DNA from: Victivallis sp. Marseille-Q1083
Lineage (GTDB): Bacteria; Verrucomicrobiota; Lentisphaeria; Victivallales; Victivallaceae
Reading direction: 5' to 3'
Length of the DNA stretch: 64,000 nt
Assembly (NCBI RefSeq): GCF_903645315.1
Contig: NZ_CAHJXL010000001.1
Location: 3,036,702 to 3,100,701, forward strand
Translations under genes and position numbers: made by a program
The notes under the pieces: generated by a model
Databases searched by the model: none
Told to the model about the DNA's origin: nothing
Seen by the model: only the letters and a program-made list of their open reading frames with translations
Shown here: positions 53,068 to 61,888 of the stretch, piece after piece
How positions within the stretch are numbered: the stretch's first letter is position 1
Layout of the letters: every line of letters starts with the position of its first letter

Positions 53068-55938
53068 TTATCGGGACATAGCTGGTTCCTGAATGGTTTT
53101 ACCGGGCGCTTTGTTTCTACCCGGTTCCGGCGTTTCTTTACCTGGTTCCCTGGCGGCTTTTGCCATCAGGTCCTTCGACAGATCCCGAAATGTGCCTTGC
53201 GTCATAGCTGCAATTTTCTTTTCGCTCATGACGGGAACCATGCCGCGTTCCATCCATTTCCGCAGCATACCTTCTTGCTGGATGGTTATCGGTTCGGCCT
53301 GAACTGCCTTACCAATAATTTCGGACGCCTGTTTTTTCGTGATGTCAGTGGGAATTTCATCGATTTTACCGGTCTTGTGAAGTTCCTCCAATTTAGCCAA
53401 TTGATTCTCCGTGGCCGGTCCATCCGGTTCCTGTTTATGAACTTGCGCCTCATTGGATTTACCGGAACCAATATCCAGCAGTTTGCTGGCTTCGGCAAAA
53501 GTCAGATTGTCGTTTTCATATTTTGACAGAGGTTCGAGCCGACCTTGTTCCACCATGTTGCGGATGGCGTTTTTTTGTTTGGAGGACGCCGGCGCATTGG
53601 CAAGAATCTCCCGTGCCTGTCCGAAATTGATCTTCTCCAGTTGCGTTTTGGACATCGGTTCGATCCGTTTCTGGTCGATCAGTTCCTGAATCCGGGCCAG
53701 TTGTTTGCCGGTAGCCGGATCGTCCGGCTCATGCGGTTTTGACTGGGAATATGCGGCATCCAGAATCTCACTGGCCGTCCCTTTGGTCAGATTTTTCGTA
53801 TCCACAGGCTCAATTCTCCGGTCGGCAATCAACTCTTCGACTCGCTTGATCTGTTCTTCCGAAGCCGGCCCCAGCCCCAGAATTTTACTGGCTTTCCCCA
53901 TGCTCAACGTGGCAATCTCCCGTTCTCCGATAGTCGGAGACGGGATGATTGCCGCCAACGCCTTGCCGTCAAAGCCGCCGGCTTTCAGCATTTCGCGCAC
54001 CGCCTGCTTCTGGTTTTCCGTAGCCGGAGCCAATGCCAGTGTGATATTGATCATCTGTCGGGCTTCAGGTTCAGTCAGAATTTTCCAGCGTTCCGACTGC
54101 ATCCGGGGAACCAGCCCTTTGTCCATCAGCCGACGTAGTTCCTGTCGGGTGCGATCCGTAACGGCGGGAGCATCTGGATCAGGGGCAATATTGCGATTTG
54201 GAACGTTTTTGAAAATTATTCTGGCTTCACTGCCGGAAATATTTTCAATGTCATCTTGTGACAGCTTAACTCGTCCCTCGGCAGCCATGATGCTCAACGC
54301 CACCTTTTGTTTGATGGAGGCCGGAGTATCGTTCATCTGAACCAGATCCTTCAGAAAATCCGGCGAGAGTTCCCGCATTTGCTGTTGCGTCATCTCCAAC
54401 CTGCCGGAAGCGATCAACCCCGACGCGATGTTCTGATAATCCTCATTTGTCAATTCGTAAGCAGCCATTTTCGTTCTCCTTTCGTTTGTTTCACTTTGCG
54501 GCGCCGGAAGCGTCGCGCGAATTTTGTCTTGGTCAAACGGGATGCCGGACGCTTCAAAAAGCAATTCCAGCCCGGTTATATTTTCAGGGGTTCCCGCCAC
54601 GTTCAAGGTATCAAGCCAATCGGCAGGCCGTGCCTGGGTCAACAGCATCGGCAAGCCGTTGACAATTTCCTCCGCTTTTTCCGGTGACAATTTTCGCCAT
54701 GCCTCCAGAGGCAATGGCGGAATGACGCCGGCGGACACAGTTTTGGCGATAATCTCCCGATGATACAGCAGTTGCGCTTCCCGCAGATTGATTGCCGGAT
54801 TCGGTTCAAAGCCGTCCGCCAGCCGGGACGGTGAAAATTTCAACTCCCAGTTTTTCAGTCCGGATTGCAGGTTGCGAAACGAGTGGGAGCCGTCCGCCTT
54901 TACGATCGGATCGGCGGCGTCAATACCCTGCTTGAAGTAATCCAGCCAGGCCACTCCGGCGCGATAGGAAATCGTCTTGTGCAGCACCCGGTCCTCCCAT
55001 TCAGGATGCTGTGCAAAATAAGCCCGCTCCTGCAATTCAAGATGATACTGTTCCTTCGGATTCCGATCCTGCACATATGAGCGGGCGATGCCGTCAGAAC
55101 CGATTCCGCTTTTCCTTTCCCGCGGATATTTGAGCGGCTCTTCCCGTTCCATTTCCTCCCGATAACGCGCCCGTTCGATTTCTTCAAAGGAGGCGTCCGG
55201 ATAACGGCTGCGCAATTTGCTTTCCCACTCATAATCGAAGCCGTATTGATTCTCGCCGGCCAGGTGACTTGAGCGGCTATAGTCCACCACATCCAGCAGC
55301 TCCAGATGGCGCACGCCGCCGTCCGGAGTCGCCATGGCGATTTCCGCAACCGCCAACAGCGGCAGTTTGTCGATTTCCCGTTCGATATGTGAAAAGTCTA
55401 ATTCTGCCATATCAACTGGTTTGGAAAGTCCCATCCGAACCATGCGGCTAAACAGATCAATCTGGGCGGCGCGGTATATTTTCTCCGCCTCCGCCAGATT
55501 TTTGCCAAGGTCCGGTTCAAACGCCTTGCGAATGCCGGCGTCGGAAACCGGAAAATTCCAGCGCCGCAAATTTTGTTGCAAAGCCTCCAAATCCACCACA
55601 TCCGGACTGGAATGCAGGAATTGTTTCCAGGCGTCCGGCGAATATTCCACGCTGATGCGTCCGGTCGGCATATCGGCAAACGCCTGCTTTTGCAGCAGTT
55701 CGCCGGCGCGTTTCTGGAGATTTGTCCTGGAGGCGTCGAACATCGATATTTCGACCGGCTTGCGCTGTGAATCCAGTCCGCTGACGACACCATGATAAAT
55801 CTCTGGAAGATTGTTCACCATTTCATCGAGCCGTTCCCTGGTCAAGCCGTCAAGAGGCATGGGGGCCGCAGCCCCCATGCGCACCAGCCTAGCGGCCAGA
55901 TCACGCTCTTCAAGCGTTATGCTGTTTTCTTCCGCCAT
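53068..55938 (-). CDS. Modular repeat protein of a mobile element, unknown function
   Basis: 956 residues, no recognised domain. The N-terminal half holds three copies of a segment like LVRMGAAAPMP...LPE (about residues 15-48, 163-195, 396-430) and a duplicated block ending FEPDLGKNLAEAEKIY (138-155) and FEPNPAINLREAQLLY (377-392). From about 495 to 925 there are about nine copies of a 36-50 residue helical module with the pattern A-T/S-x-x-Q, then G/R-x-I/L-x-P-M, then A-x-E-I-L (clear at 592, 638, 691, 741, 783, 841, 883). A Pro-rich tail ends it. It overlaps the ParA gene by 29 bases. It may be a scaffold for DNA transfer (inference). Confidence 0.75.
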   Translation of the reverse strand: MAEENSITLEERDLAARLVRMGAAAPMPLDGLTRERLDEMVNNLPEIYHGVVSGLDSQRKPVEISMFDASRTNLQKRAGELLQKQAFADMPTGRISVEYSPDAWKQFLHSSPDVVDLEALQQNLRRWNFPVSDAGIRKAFEPDLGKNLAEAEKIYRAAQIDLFSRMVRMGLSKPVDMAELDFSHIEREIDKLPLLAVAEIAMATPDGGVRHLELLDVVDYSRSSHLAGENQYGFDYEWESKLRSRYPDASFEEIERARYREEMEREEPLKYPRERKSGIGSDGIARSYVQDRNPKEQYHLELQERAYFAQHPEWEDRVLHKTISYRAGVAWLDYFKQGIDAADPIVKADGSHSFRNLQSGLKNWELKFSPSRLADGFEPNPAINLREAQLLYHREIIAKTVSAGVIPPLPLEAWRKLSPEKAEEIVNGLPMLLTQARPADWLDTLNVAGTPENITGLELLFEASGIPFDQDKIRATLPAPQSETNERRTKMAAYELTNEDYQNIASGLIASGRLEMTQQQMRELSPDFLKDLVQMNDTPASIKQKVALSIMAAEGRVKLSQDDIENISGSEARIIFKNVPNRNIAPDPDAPAVTDRTRQELRRLMDKGLVPRMQSERWKILTEPEARQMINITLALAPATENQKQAVREMLKAGGFDGKALAAIIPSPTIGEREIATLSMGKASKILGLGPASEEQIKRVEELIADRRIEPVDTKNLTKGTASEILDAAYSQSKPHEPDDPATGKQLARIQELIDQKRIEPMSKTQLEKINFGQAREILANAPASSKQKNAIRNMVEQGRLEPLSKYENDNLTFAEASKLLDIGSGKSNEAQVHKQEPDGPATENQLAKLEELHKTGKIDEIPTDITKKQASEIIGKAVQAEPITIQQEGMLRKWMERGMVPVMSEKKIAAMTQGTFRDLSKDLMAKAAREPGKETPEPGRNKAPGKTIQEPAMSR
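54475..54482 (-). promoter_or_regulatory. Internal ribosome-binding site inside the modular repeat gene
   Basis: AAAGGAGA lies seven bases before an in-frame ATG at 54468 (residue 491, MAAYELTNED). The site is stronger than that of the full-length start. It would yield a second, 466-residue product holding only the C-terminal repeat array. Confidence 0.65.
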
Positions 55939-56710
55939 CGAGACTTAACACCTCTTTCTTTATTTTTGTTTGCTTTTCCGGCCACAGCACCCGGAATCTC
56001 TGGGCGGCGATTTCATACTGCTTGCGAATGCGGATGATTTGCATATATTGCAACCCCTGAAGTTGCGCCTTGTCCCTCAGCATCTGTCCGTAAGTCAATC
56101 CGGCTTTCCGACTCAAAGTAAGATATTCCGGAGTAAAAAACGGCATTTCGATAATTCGCGTATGCGGCAGCTGCTCCTCCAGTACCGGTTTCAGCGTTTT
56201 TTCGTAATACCAGAAATTTTGTCCGGCAATCAGGTTTCGGATCAGGATCAAGTTAGCCTGCCCGGAAACAAACATTTCCCGGCAATAATCCAGCCAGCGT
56301 AGAAACGTGATGCAACTGTCCACCTCGGCTGTGACGCAGCCGACGATATTGACAGCGATCCTGGCTGCCGCCAATTCCGCAACCGGCACACAATCCAGCC
56401 ACTCCAAAGTGGATTTGCTGGTGCCGGCTTTCATATCGACAATAAAAGCCTTTTCCTGATCGGAATTTGCCTTGAGCTCATTTACGACCCGATCCAACGG
56501 ATATGCTTCCCGGCCATTCTCCGGATCAATGGCGTGCAGCGTTATGGTCGAATTCTTAAATACGGCCGTCAACGATTGATTCTCATTATCACAGTCGTAG
56601 GCGACCACCTGGATTCCGGCATCGATAGCGGTATCAATCAACATCGATGCGCACAGTGTCTTACCCACGCCACCTTTGGTTCCGGCAACAAGAAATAATC
56701 CCATAATCAT
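55910..56710 (-). CDS. ParA/MinD-type P-loop ATPase
   Basis: 266 residues. Deviant Walker A TKGGVGKTLCASML, then VVAYDCDNENQSL and FIVDMKAGTSKSTLEW. The start at 56710 follows AAGGA and directly abuts the stop of the small module gene; the ATG at 56704 is the alternative. ParA-type proteins partition plasmids or position cargo; conjugation-linked relatives (IncP TraL, VirC1) also exist. No ParB-like gene or obvious parS repeats are seen beside it. Its end overlaps the modular repeat gene, so the set is one operon. Confidence 0.85.
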   Translation of the reverse strand: MIMGLFLVAGTKGGVGKTLCASMLIDTAIDAGIQVVAYDCDNENQSLTAVFKNSTITLHAIDPENGREAYPLDRVVNELKANSDQEKAFIVDMKAGTSKSTLEWLDCVPVAELAAARIAVNIVGCVTAEVDSCITFLRWLDYCREMFVSGQANLILIRNLIAGQNFWYYEKTLKPVLEEQLPHTRIIEMPFFTPEYLTLSRKAGLTYGQMLRDKAQLQGLQYMQIIRIRKQYEIAAQRFRVLWPEKQTKIKKEVLSLDGGRKQHNA

Positions 56711-57106
56711 CTATTCCTTCGATTTGTGGTTTTTTCGATTGAAACTACAATCATTTCTTTTCTGTTTCCGGCAATATTCCGACGAACCGTGTTCAATCAG
56801 AATCTCTGCGTCGTGCAACGTCAGCTTCGACAGCTCGGCATCGGTCATGGGAGCGATAAAGCCCCGTTCCATCAACTTCTTCAAACGTGCCCGCTGTTTA
56901 GGGGTAATACCGGAAGCATCAATATCTTTGCAACCGGCCAGCCAGATAATTCCCTTTGCATATTCCATCGAAATTCCTTTCTCAATATCGCTTTCACGAA
57001 TATTCGGCAGTATGCCGGAACGAACAATACGCAGCGCTTTTTCCAGAGTTTTCCCCTCGGCCAGTTCATATCTGCTCAAGGTTTCGACCTGAATTGTAGC
57101 ACTCAT
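56711..57106 (-). CDS. Small protein made of two copies of the same module as the 956-residue protein
   Basis: 131 residues from the ATG at 57106 (AAAGGAG five bases upstream). Residues 20-58 (ALRIVRSGILPNIRES, then GISMEYAKGIIWLAG) and 67-107 (ITPKQRARLKKLMERGFIAP, then LTLHDAEILIEHG) both fit the module pattern of the large neighbour, and the second is closest to that protein's last repeat. A basic tail follows (RKQKRNDCSFNRKNHKSK), possibly nucleic-acid binding. No known family. It sits just before the ParA gene. Confidence 0.7.
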   Translation of the reverse strand: MSATIQVETLSRYELAEGKTLEKALRIVRSGILPNIRESDIEKGISMEYAKGIIWLAGCKDIDASGITPKQRARLKKLMERGFIAPMTDAELSKLTLHDAEILIEHGSSEYCRKQKRNDCSFNRKNHKSKE

Positions 57107-57133
57107 ACCATCTCCTTTTTTCATCACGCGCCA

Positions 57134-57340
57134 TCAATCATTTGGACTTCCACCGAAATTTAACAGCAGGCCGGGATTCGGCTTTTCCGCTTTCGGTTTG
57201 TTGCCATCATGAACATGTTGAACCAGCGCCCGCATAATCATTGTATTTACGGCAATGATTTCCGACTGCTTGAACAACAACATTTCAAACTGTTCCTGCC
57301 GCGCCCGGAATTCCGCCGCTTCCAGATGGGCTCGGATTAA
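57134..57340 (-). pseudogene. Gene remnant cut by IS copy 3
   Basis: An open frame running out of the IS gives about 67 native residues (EAAEFRARQEQFEMLLFKQS, then MRALVQHVHDGNKPKAEKPN) and a stop at 57134. Its 5' part is missing because IS copy 3 replaces it. Helical, no recognised family. It may have been the first gene of the ParA operon. Confidence 0.6.
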
Positions 57341-58921
57341 CCTGAATGTTGCATGAAACTTTCGAATCGTCGAGAAATGTTCAGAAGATTCGGAAGTTTT
57401 TATTTTCAGAGTCGGATATTGTCGTTTTTTTGCAAATTGAGCATATTCCCCCTTTCCCCCGTTGTTGTTCGGCGAGCCGGGGACAGCTCTCCAAGGTTTT
57501 ATTCCCAAGCGATGATTTTCGCAGCGATCAAGCGGAGGAGTTCCTGATTTGGACAAGCACTTGAAAGAGCAACATAAATTTTTCTGGTATTCCGCCGAAT
57601 AATGGCACCGATTTTCACCAGGTATAAGCGAATGCTGCCGCAGGTAGCCTCGGCAAATTGAGTTCCTGTCAACAACAATGCCCGAAACCGTTCCATGAGA
57701 ATATAAGCCAAACTTGAAAGCAGAAGCCGGAATTGATTTGCCGCAAAGTCATGGCAGCTCGTCCGATCAGCGAAAAGATCCAGCTGCTGTTCCTTGATCC
57801 TGTTTTCCATCTCACCTCGGGCGCAATAGACTTTTTCATAAAGATATTGTCCATCATCATCAAGATTGGTGACGATAAAACGATTATTCGGTCCGGGGGA
57901 GTTGAATTCCGCTTTGGCAATCACCCGGCGCGGGTATTTCCAAGTTCCTGCCGCATATTCGAACTGAGTAAACAGTTTTGCTTTTTCATGTGTTTCGTTG
58001 TAAAGTGCTTCCGCTTTCACTTGAAGATCTTTTGATAATTCCAGCAAACGTGGATTTTTCGCCAATCCGACAATATATTTGACCTCATTTTTATCACACC
58101 AGTTCAGCATTTTCTGCCGACAAAAGCCACTGTCTCCCCGGAAAATAATCTTAACCTTCGGCCATTTCTGCCGAAAGCGCTTTACCAGTAGCGAGAGAAT
58201 CGCCCAAGCATGCTTGGCCGCATCAATTTTTGATGGACGCAAATAAGCCACAAGCAATTGATCCCCGCAGAAAACATACAACGGCAAAAAGCAATAGTGG
58301 TCATAATAGCCATGAAAAAAGCGATTTTCCTGCATCCCGTAAGTGAGGTCATCGGTAGCATCGAAATCAAGAATCAATTCTCGAGGCGGCGTGGAAAAAC
58401 TTTCGATAAAGAATTCGACAAACAATCGGCTCAAATCTACGCAAGCACGACGATCGATTCCATTTTCGAATCGACATAAAGTGCTTGGAGTGGCGAGTTG
58501 ACGATCACGACCGACAACAGTTTGAATCAGCGGATCAGTTCGCAATTCATGATGGTCATTGAGATCTTCATGGCCGGCAACCAAACCAAAAACTCGTTGA
58601 CGAAGCATGCTCAGATAGGAATGCTCAACTTTTCCGGGCTGTCGAATATCAAAAGAATCCAGCAGGTTACCGGCGCGCCGGGTCAAACCGAGTTTGCGGT
58701 CGAATTCTTTCACAAAAAGCAACCCGCCGTCACTGCTGATATCTCCACCGGCGAAATTGAATTCAATTTTTCTGCTTTTCGGACCTTGAAAGACCGGAAT
58801 CGAAACATTACATTTTGTCATTGGCAGACCTCGGCGTTATATTGTGATGTAAGATATTACAATATAATACGTTAGTCGAGAATCTGCCTCTTTGTTTTTG
58901 AAAATTTACGCAATATTCAGG
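57341..58921 (-). mobile_element. IS1380-family element, copy 3 (intact, mismatched flanks)
   Basis: 1581 bp, nearly identical to copy 2 (a visible difference at 58396). Left flank ends TTAA and right flank begins CTAA, so there is no matching 4-bp duplication, unlike copies 1 and 2. Different broken genes lie on each side. Confidence 0.93.
57499..58821 (-). CDS. IS1380-family transposase
   Basis: 440 residues, same sequence as the copy 2 transposase as far as I can read. The Asp, Asp and Glu positions of the DDE core are intact, so the element should be able to move and could act on the ends of the degraded copy 1. Confidence 0.95.
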   Translation of the reverse strand: MTKCNVSIPVFQGPKSRKIEFNFAGGDISSDGGLLFVKEFDRKLGLTRRAGNLLDSFDIRQPGKVEHSYLSMLRQRVFGLVAGHEDLNDHHELRTDPLIQTVVGRDRQLATPSTLCRFENGIDRRACVDLSRLFVEFFIESFSTPPRELILDFDATDDLTYGMQENRFFHGYYDHYCFLPLYVFCGDQLLVAYLRPSKIDAAKHAWAILSLLVKRFRQKWPKVKIIFRGDSGFCRQKMLNWCDKNEVKYIVGLAKNPRLLELSKDLQVKAEALYNETHEKAKLFTQFEYAAGTWKYPRRVIAKAEFNSPGPNNRFIVTNLDDDGQYLYEKVYCARGEMENRIKEQQLDLFADRTSCHDFAANQFRLLLSSLAYILMERFRALLLTGTQFAEATCGSIRLYLVKIGAIIRRNTRKIYVALSSACPNQELLRLIAAKIIAWE

Positions 58922-61873
58922 CTAACCACACAATATTTTTATAACGCCAAAAACCAATTATTCCGGGTTACAGAAACAGGACATCCTGTCATGCTCTTCG
59001 TTTACGACGCACTCGGCAACCTGACCCAGAGCGGATATGATGCCGATGATAACAATAATTTGACAGTGGCCTCATCGGATCGGCTTTTGGTGACAGAGCA
59101 ACTCTTTGTCAAAGAAAGCAACTTCTGGTTTTTCAAAACCATCCAATCGGCCTATGCCACAACCAATAACGGAACTGCAACCACCATACTTCAATCGAAA
59201 GAAAAATTATCTGGTCTCCCGACCGGAACTGTTGCCGAAACCCAACATATTGATGTGAATGGAAATGTCATTACCGACACGATTCAGGTGGATAGAGCCA
59301 ATCGCAAAACCACTCTGAATATCCTGTATCCGTTTTCAACTGTAGCGCAGCAGGAAATTACAGTCAATGGATTGCTTCAGTCCTCTCGAACACCATCAAA
59401 TCTGACAACAACCTATTCCTATGATGCGCTTGGCCGGGTTATCGGTATCACAGATCCCAGAATTGGAGAAAGCCAGATCACGTACTATTCTTCCGGTTCC
59501 GGTAAAATAGGGAAACTTTGCACACAGACCGATGCGGCAGGAAATATGGTTACTTATGACTATGAAAGCACAACCGGGTTAGTGAAATCAGTACAAAACG
59601 CCTTGAATCAAAAGACATATTATACATACAATAACCTGAACCAGGTTGTCCGAAGTTGGGGGGATTGTGATTATCCGATGGAAAGAATTTATGATTCACA
59701 AGGACAGTTAACGCATTCCAAAACATATCGCAGTGGCACCAGTTGGAGCAATGTGTCATGGCCTGGGGGCAATATTACGGCTGATGTTACTCAATGGACA
59801 TATGACGCCGCATCCGGTCTGGTTAAGGTGAAAACCGATCCGGCTGGAAAATCAATATCTTATATTTATAATCCAAATGGAACATTGCAAAAGAGAACCT
59901 GGGCAAGGCAGAGTAACAATCAGCCGCTGACAACAACTTATACCTATAATGTCTTCAACGAATTGATAAAAATCGATTATTCGGATACGACGCCGGACAT
60001 CACTATCACTTATGATCGGCTCGGACGACCGCTTACCGTAGCGGATGCCGTTGGTACAAGAATATTTACCTATAATGCGCAATTGGCTTTGCAAAAAGAG
60101 GCAATCAATGGTATTTATACGAAAGAGCTAATTCACAATTATGCGACCACCGGCATGAAAGGGCGCAGCCTGGGTATGAATATCGGCAATGTCAATTTAT
60201 ACACTTATGGTTATGACCAATATGGACGCTTGAATCAAGTGTCCACTTCTGCCGGTGCTTTCAACTATGTTTATCTTGCCAATAGTGACCTGATCGCGTC
60301 CATTGGACGTCCCAACAGCTTGACAACCTCCTATACCTATGATGATGATCGCAATCTGTTGACGAAAATCATCGATGGCTCCATGAGTACATTGACTTAT
60401 CTCAACGACGCTCTTGGGCGTCGTACCAGTGTAAGCCGAACTGGCAGTGTTTTCTCAGCACCTGAATTATTGAGTTATACTTATGATGCCCGCTCGGAAC
60501 TTGCCGGCGCTTCATCCAACAATAATGCCTCCTATAATTATACCTATACTTACGATCCGATCGGCAATCGCAAGGCTGCCGGGATCGCCGGAGTCAATTG
60601 GACTTATACCGCTAATAACCTTAATCAATATACGGCATTGAACAAAGCCGGAACGGTTCAGAACCCGACCTATGACGCTGATGGCAATATGTTGACCCGT
60701 GACGGTTGGACGCAAACCTGGAATGCCGAAAACCGATTAATTAAAGCGGAAAAAGGATCGGCAAAGCTGGAGTTTGTTTACGACTACATGGGCCGCCGGG
60801 TTGAGAAGAAAGTTTATAACGGCACTACTTTGACCAGCCATATCCGTTTTGTTTATGACGGTTACAAACTAGTCGAAGAACTCAATGGTTTGAGCAACAA
60901 TGCCGTCATGCGCCGCTATACCTGGCAGCCGGTTATGATGGATGTACCTTTGACGGTATTCGACGCCGCCGCCAGCAAGACGTATACTTATCATGCCGAT
61001 GCCAACAAAAATATCACTGATTTGACGGATTCTGCCGGAGTCAATGTCGCTCACTATGAATACAGTCCTTTCGGGCAACTGGTGAAGTCTGGCGGAAGTT
61101 ATGCCGCGACCAATGTTTTTACCTGGAGCGGAGAATATCTGGATCGCGAAACCGGTCTGGTCTATTATAATTTCCGCGAATACGATCCATTGTTGGGACG
61201 CTGGTTGTCCCGTGATCCTATCGGTGAAAACGGCGGAATCAATCTATATGCCATGAGTGCAAACATGGTGACCAATGTGTGGGATAATTTGGGATTACTG
61301 AATTGCGCTAAGCTGCGGGAGGATATCCTCAATAACGATCGAATGATGGACAATTATCGCGATAGAATCAATGAAGCTTTAAACGACAGCGGATGGGGGG
61401 AGGTTACCACGACAGCTTCTAGCGCCGCAATTGCTGGCTTAGATTATGGACTGTTTCTTGTGCAGGAGAGAATGGAAAACCTAGGGGAAGCTGTGCCTAC
61501 GGGACTTAAATATACGGGGTATGGTATTGGAGGTCTCGGCATTGGAATGGGATTATACGGAGCTTATCAAGCATTTTCCACAGGTGATATAACTGAGGGA
61601 ATGGTTTCCGTTGGGGAATCACTTGGTGGTGCAGCTGTTATGGCAACTGGTTATAGACCATTTGCATTTTTAGCACCGCCTTTAGCATTTCTCGCAACAG
61701 GAGAAGCAATTGGGCGCAGTGCTATCAATATTGGTTATGGAATATATATAGCGAAAATTGAAGATGAAACAAATCAAAAAATGTTGGAAGGATATGGAAA
61801 ATTATTGGATAGGCGTATGCAAAAGGGAGAAGATTTGCGATATTTGTATAATAAATGTTGTGTTAAATACTAA
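58922..61873 (+). CDS. RHS-repeat polymorphic toxin, 5'-truncated by IS copy 3
   Basis: About 983 native residues; the frame enters from the IS, so signal peptide and N-terminal part are gone. Many YD repeats (FVYDALGNLTQS, SYDALGRVIGIT, YDRLGRPLTVAD, TYDPIGNRKAAG, VYDYMGRRVEKK) lead to the RHS core end YYNFREYDPLLGRWLSRDPI. After NVWDNLGLL, a variable tip of 190 residues begins at 61301: charged helices, then a Gly/Ala-rich hydrophobic stretch (GIGGLGIGMGLYGAYQAF, AFLAPPLAFLATG), which suggests a membrane-acting toxin (inference). The tip is visibly more AT-rich than the core. Confidence 0.88.
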   Translation, partial: LTTQYFYNAKNQLFRVTETGHPVMLFVYDALGNLTQSGYDADDNNNLTVASSDRLLVTEQLFVKESNFWFFKTIQSAYATTNNGTATTILQSKEKLSGLPTGTVAETQHIDVNGNVITDTIQVDRANRKTTLNILYPFSTVAQQEITVNGLLQSSRTPSNLTTTYSYDALGRVIGITDPRIGESQITYYSSGSGKIGKLCTQTDAAGNMVTYDYESTTGLVKSVQNALNQKTYYTYNNLNQVVRSWGDCDYPMERIYDSQGQLTHSKTYRSGTSWSNVSWPGGNITADVTQWTYDAASGLVKVKTDPAGKSISYIYNPNGTLQKRTWARQSNNQPLTTTYTYNVFNELIKIDYSDTTPDITITYDRLGRPLTVADAVGTRIFTYNAQLALQKEAINGIYTKELIHNYATTGMKGRSLGMNIGNVNLYTYGYDQYGRLNQVSTSAGAFNYVYLANSDLIASIGRPNSLTTSYTYDDDRNLLTKIIDGSMSTLTYLNDALGRRTSVSRTGSVFSAPELLSYTYDARSELAGASSNNNASYNYTYTYDPIGNRKAAGIAGVNWTYTANNLNQYTALNKAGTVQNPTYDADGNMLTRDGWTQTWNAENRLIKAEKGSAKLEFVYDYMGRRVEKKVYNGTTLTSHIRFVYDGYKLVEELNGLSNNAVMRRYTWQPVMMDVPLTVFDAAASKTYTYHADANKNITDLTDSAGVNVAHYEYSPFGQLVKSGGSYAATNVFTWSGEYLDRETGLVYYNFREYDPLLGRWLSRDPIGENGGINLYAMSANMVTNVWDNLGLLNCAKLREDILNNDRMMDNYRDRINEALNDSGWGEVTTTASSAAIAGLDYGLFLVQERMENLGEAVPTGLKYTGYGIGGLGIGMGLYGAYQAFSTGDITEGMVSVGESLGGAAVMATGYRPFAFLAPPLAFLATGEAIGRSAINIGYGIYIAKIEDETNQKMLEGYGKLLDRRMQKGEDLRYLYNKCCVKY

Positions 61874-61888
61874 ATCAAGGTTTTTGCA

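Noticed and set aside
56700-57340. ParB gene or parS iterons next to ParA
   Set aside because: Neither neighbour has a ParB HTH; no repeated palindrome of parS type found in the short gaps.
48781-58921. Composite transposon made of IS copies 2 and 3 carrying the ParA/coupling-protein cluster
   Set aside because: Copy 2 has its own matching CTAG on both sides and restores the integrase when removed, while the outer right flank of copy 3 is CTAA. The two copies did not move as one unit.
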